Below, piece by piece: positions 51,361 to 54,140 of a DNA stretch of 54,140 nt. The DNA comes from an uncultured Flavobacteriales bacterium (GTDB taxonomy: Bacteria; Bacteroidota; Bacteroidia; Flavobacteriales_G; Salibacteraceae), in assembly GCA_913062955.1 (NCBI GenBank), contig CAJXZP010000023.1:1-54140 (forward strand), read 5' to 3'. The translations under genes were made by a program, and so were the position numbers. How positions within the stretch are numbered: position 1 is the first letter of the stretch; every line of letters begins with the position of its first letter. The notes below the pieces were generated by a model that saw only the letters and a list, made by a program, of their open reading frames with translations, ran no database searches and was not told where the DNA came from.

Positions 51361-52266
51361 TTAAAAGGGGGTATCGGTACTCAATGAGTTCATGACCGAG
51401 AAGTTAAAGGATTGACCATCCCATTTCTTTTGAACTGTTTTGTTATGGATGAGTTGAAACTGAGGATAAATTTGGCTTGAAAATTCCTCGTATAAAGCCA
51501 AGGGTAAAACCGTGTAATTTATTTTTAATTCGGCAATTTCCAAAAAGTATTCTGCGCCTTCGTGATTTCCTTGAAAGCAAATGAATACCTCTGGAAAATC
51601 AGGATATCTCTTTTGGGCCACGGCAATTTTACGAGCAGATCGTACACAAAAGGGACACGAGGTACTGTAAAAACAAATCAGAGCTTCTCCTGCGGTGAGC
51701 TCTTGAATGTAGGTATTGTCAATGAGTTCTGATTTAAAAGCGTAATGGAGTTCCTCCGTTTCATCGGATAAATCGGCTGGGAAAATAGCGTTTAGGATAA
51801 ACGGTGTGATGACACATGCGAGTAGCGGGATGTACTTGATCCACGAATACGATAAATCCGAGTATTTCTTTACCTTAAAAAGGTAGATGCCAAAAGCAGC
51901 TAGAAGCATTAATAGCGACATGACTACCATTATTGGGAATTGGTCGAAAACGGAATAGTTCTCAATAATCATGGGGGTGGAACCCAGGTCAGCCCATAAA
52001 TCATAACCATGAATAGCGACAAGGGTGGTTAAGCCAATAAGAAATCCTCTTGAAGGTTTTATATTAAGAATAAAGAATAATCCCAAAGTCCATTTCAACC
52101 CAATAAATAATCGAGCAAGCACAGGGGCTAGAAACCAATTCCCGAGGTATTCCTCGACAAACCGGTATTCCATGGCTTCCATGTTTTCTAAATTTATATA
52201 TCCCCAATAAAAAAGGGAGGCCCCTAAGGGGATCTGCAGTATTCGGATGATTAAGTGTAAACTCAT
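51361..52266 (-). CDS. DoxX/MauE-like membrane domain fused to a thioredoxin-like domain
   Basis: The 301-residue protein has four membrane helices in the first 160 residues, in the order of DoxX/MauE-type proteins, then a thioredoxin-like domain with STSCPFCVRS (Cys-204, Cys-207). The CxxC faces the periplasm if the topology is as in MauE. MauE/DsbD-like proteins pass electrons or help disulfide formation. The fusion may serve cofactor or disulfide maturation of exported proteins. Its closeness to LodA/LodB is suggestive but the gene is on the opposite strand. Confidence 0.75.
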   Translation of the reverse strand: MSLHLIIRILQIPLGASLFYWGYINLENMEAMEYRFVEEYLGNWFLAPVLARLFIGLKWTLGLFFILNIKPSRGFLIGLTTLVAIHGYDLWADLGSTPMIIENYSVFDQFPIMVVMSLLMLLAAFGIYLFKVKKYSDLSYSWIKYIPLLACVITPFILNAIFPADLSDETEELHYAFKSELIDNTYIQELTAGEALICFYSTSCPFCVRSARKIAVAQKRYPDFPEVFICFQGNHEGAEYFLEIAELKINYTVLPLALYEEFSSQIYPQFQLIHNKTVQKKWDGQSFNFSVMNSLSTDTPF

Positions 52267-52281
52267 AATTTTTTGGTACTA

Positions 52282-52313
52282 AAAAAGCCGCTTTTTTTCA
52301 AAAGCGGCTTTTT
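52282..52313 (-). terminator. Terminator of the small lipoprotein gene
   Basis: AAAAAGCCGCTTTT (52282-52295) pairs with AAAAGCGGCTTTTT (52300-52313), a perfect 14-bp stem with a 4-base loop, followed by T bases in the minus-strand direction. It lies 20 bases after the lipoprotein stop. Confidence 0.8.
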
Positions 52314-52333
52314 CAAATTAGTCTAATACTTTA

Positions 52334-52540
52334 TTATAGAGTACAAGTCGTAGCAGAAGAAAGTTGTAATGCGTCACAACCATCTTCAGCATCTTTCTTT
52401 TTATAATCATTTAAAGGAATTTCTTGAACGATATCATCCATTCCAGTCATAGTAGTTGTACAAGTACATGTGTAATCTTTTTTACAAGAAGTCATTGCAA
52501 ATGCTCCTAGTACTACAGCTAAAGTTAGTAATTTTTTCAT
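52334..52540 (-). CDS. Small outer-membrane lipoprotein
   Basis: The 68-residue protein is an SPII lipoprotein (MKKLLTLAVVLGAFAMTSC followed by KKDY) with a Cys-rich mature part (TCTCTTTMTG, EDGCDAL, ATTCTL). Such short Cys lipoproteins are common in this phylum and have no known function. A near-consensus promoter lies 44-73 bases upstream and a strong terminator lies behind, so it is an independent unit and perhaps well expressed. Confidence 0.85.
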   Translation of the reverse strand: MKKLLTLAVVLGAFAMTSCKKDYTCTCTTTMTGMDDIVQEIPLNDYKKKDAEDGCDALQLSSATTCTL

Positions 52541-52583
52541 CTTTAAGGTATTTTGTTGTTATTAATAGTGTTATTTAACGCTG

Positions 52584-52613
52584 CGAATATAAATGTTCGA
52601 ATGGCATTTCAAA
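52584..52613 (-). promoter_or_regulatory. Promoter of the small lipoprotein gene
   Basis: On the minus strand TTTG (plus-strand 52610-52613) is followed after 18 bases by TATATTCG (52584-52591). This is one mismatch from TAnnTTTG, with consensus-like spacing. Confidence 0.5.
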
Positions 52614-53210
52614 GTTTTTTTCATGAAAAAATGTTAACCTGTAATTGTTTATTTATTAAGTAGGTGACTGTTAAGTATTTAATCTCTCGATTTTTTATCA
52701 AATAGCTCACTAAAATGTGTTTTTTTAAGATTATAGCTATTGAATGGAATAAATTGGGAAATGGATTTTAGGATTACAGAGTGAAATTCGCTATTTTATA
52801 ATCCTAATAATAGCAGCCATATTTTTTCAATCTACACCAAGGAATTAAGAATGATTCCTTTCCAGATTACTATCGAATTGCTTATTCCGTCAAATTCCAC
52901 TATTCACTGAAAATCAAATGGTAATGTCCCCGGGTAGCTGCGAGCGCATAGTCCTACCACCAAATGGACGCATGCTAGAGAAAGGGGTAAGCCTATTCTG
53001 CTTCCCTAATCTAGGTAATGTAAAAACTCTTGCTTAAATAGAACTATCAGGCCATTGGCCTTAATAAAATGAAAAATGAAAGACCTCCCGGATCTTTAAA
53101 CCAATGGTTTCGATTCCATTTGGATTTTGCATGGATGCTTTCCAAATTAATAGAGGGGATTTATTAGGGAGGGTGATTTCCCAATATTCCATACCCCATA
53201 CCCATATTAT
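52614..53210. other. 597-bp intergenic region
   Basis: No gene was recognised. A small nested hairpin GGTAG ... CTACC encloses a GCG/CGC pair at about 52934-52960. There is no tRNA-like or known riboswitch pattern. The rest is AT-rich with only short open frames. Confidence 0.35.
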
Positions 53211-53492
53211 TTACCCGTCCGAAGGTTGAATCGTATTTATGCAGTTAATTGTTTTTTCAATATCGGAGGTATAGCGTAAATCCTTAATTTCTTCCAATTT
53301 ACCCGGGTATTTGGCCAACATGGCTTGCGTTAGCTCTTCATTGCTATCAATAAAAGCACGGTGTTTAGCTTGAATGTTTGCCCAATCACGACCGGTTCTA
53401 ATATTCTTTCTTTCCGTATTCCGGAGGGCACGTAGTTCCATCCAGATTCGTCCTATTTGCTGGTTGAGTTGTACTTTTTCTTGCTTCGTCAT
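53211..53492 (-). CDS. Hypothetical charged helical protein, 93 residues
   Basis: The protein is mostly helical and rich in Lys, Arg, Glu and Gln (KVQLNQQIGRIWMELRALRN), with no signal peptide or membrane helix. No family was recognised. The start region is plausible (ATG at 53492, AT-rich leader). It diverges from the DUF2293-like gene with 169 bases between them. Confidence 0.55.
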   Translation of the reverse strand: MTKQEKVQLNQQIGRIWMELRALRNTERKNIRTGRDWANIQAKHRAFIDSNEELTQAMLAKYPGKLEEIKDLRYTSDIEKTINCINTIQPSDG

Positions 53493-53661
53493 ATGATCCG
53501 TTTTTTGGAAGAGGCAAAGTTAAATCCAATCCCCGCGATTAAATGCATCCGAAGCGGAATAAAATTACTAAAATTGAGTAGGGTGGAATGTTAAAATGTA
53601 CGAGGGAATTCCTTTATTTGCCGTGATTTTAGATCATTTCAAATTTTCACTAACAATAGCT

Positions 53662-54140
53662 ATGGATACCTTTTCACGTAATATTTACTTGACCAAAAAA
53701 GAAACTTTGTCTTGCCAAAGATGCAAAAAACCGGTTCGTAAAGGAGAGCTATTTGTAGCCGAAACGGAAGAATCTCGGGGTACCTGTTTTGAGTGTTCCC
53801 CTTATACCGAGGCTACCTTGTTAGCGCCTGGTGACGCAGCTATGACCCGGAGGTCTAAAAAACATTCGAGTTATTGTGGAGTCCTCTATTTTTGGAATCA
53901 AAGACGAAAACGCTTTGAACGTAAAGGCCAGTATGTAGAAGCGGAAGCCATTGAATTGGCGCGTAAAGAATGCGCTGCCGATGCGGAGAAAAGAGCGAGA
54001 TCGAATGCCAAGGCCGCTATTAAAAGAGAAGCAGATGATGCAATTTATGTAGCTGCATATATGTATGATGATGAACCTAATAAAATTTTAAGACAAGTTA
54101 GCCAACGAGATCAATTAAACGCACAAGCTGATTATTTTGC
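53662..54140 (+). CDS. DUF2293-like protein (3' partial)
   Basis: The frame runs from ATG 53662 to the window end (159 complete codons) without a stop. It has an N-terminal Cys pair set (LSCQRCKKPVRKGELF and GTCFECSPYTEA), then LLAPGDAAMTRRSKKHSSYC, then WNQRRKRFERKGQYVEAEAI. The latter two match the DUF2293-type protein pattern (GDAALTRR, ARKRYERQG). The C-terminus lies outside the window. The function is unknown; the basic region and zinc-like Cys suggest nucleic acid contact. Confidence 0.75.
   Translation, partial: MDTFSRNIYLTKKETLSCQRCKKPVRKGELFVAETEESRGTCFECSPYTEATLLAPGDAAMTRRSKKHSSYCGVLYFWNQRRKRFERKGQYVEAEAIELARKECAADAEKRARSNAKAAIKREADDAIYVAAYMYDDEPNKILRQVSQRDQLNAQADYF

Noticed and set aside
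52930-53130. tRNA or riboswitch in the long gap
   Set aside because: Only short hairpins and a weak T-arm-like word were found; no cloverleaf or known aptamer could be drawn.

Overview
The window looks like a chromosomal segment of a low-GC member of the Bacteroidota, most likely Flavobacteriales. Evidence seen directly: a type IX secretion C-terminal sorting domain on the first gene, several TAnnTTTG promoter -7 boxes typical of this phylum, few Shine-Dalgarno sites, many short SPII lipoproteins beginning near CKK, Omp85 and PKD proteins, and a carboxypeptidase-regulatory/TonB-plug/VWA fusion. The species cannot be named from the sequence alone. No rRNA, tRNA, insertion sequence, integrase or CRISPR array was recognised.

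Layout. (1) Bases 2-1000: the 3' end of a large secreted beta-helix protein. (2) About 1.07-10.6 kb: a one-directional array of small, mostly accessory genes (Fnr-like regulator plus cytochrome-b-like membrane protein, orphan lipoprotein, DUF2004-like protein, TPR proteins, RDD protein, GrpB protein, DUF6364/PIN toxin-antitoxin pair). They are separated by long related non-coding repeats of about 250-340 bp and by gene remnants, so the stretch resembles a cassette array. (3) 10.7-28.6 kb: mostly housekeeping or conserved genes: alpha/beta hydrolase, YkgJ-type Cys cluster protein, methionine aminopeptidase, YitT, Dps, a VWA/MoxR-like ATPase pair, thioredoxin-like protein, plug-VWA fusion, RluA-type pseudouridine synthase, Omp85 protein, PKD lipoprotein, YjdM. 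(4) 28.8-31.7 kb: an RtcB-PrfH ribosome repair/rescue module. It is preceded by a strong promoter, a 15-codon leader ORF and a terminator. The rtcB reading frame is interrupted by a single in-frame TAG. (5) 31.9-36.1 kb: a large LRR protein with an overlapping secreted partner, and a convergent HD-family protein. (6) 36.5-39.4 kb: a tightly overlapping operon of an unknown protein, a seven-helix membrane protein, a HisKA_3 histidine kinase and a LuxR-type response regulator. It is followed by a small protein resembling actinoporin-type cytolysins. (7) 40.7-41.8 kb: divergent small HTH-type genes around a repeat-rich control region.

(8) 41.8-44.9 kb: an NAD salvage locus with an NrtR-type regulator divergent from nadV and a prs-like gene. 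A perfect 9-bp inverted repeat overlaps the promoter of the salvage genes. (9) 45.0-51.3 kb: a saccharopine-dehydrogenase-like reductase, a bicovalent-FAD berberine-bridge-type oxidoreductase, and a LodA-like quinoprotein oxidase with its LodB-like flavoprotein. The second and third genes share an upstream box, TTTAGGTA-NN-AATACG. (10) 51.4-54.1 kb: a DoxX/thioredoxin fusion, a small lipoprotein, a hypothetical protein and a DUF2293-like gene that runs off the end.

The four most promising leads are the repeat-separated gene array, the interrupted rtcB behind a leader-peptide/terminator region, the actinoporin-like protein behind a two-component system, and the LodA/LodB locus linked to a berberine-bridge-type flavoenzyme.
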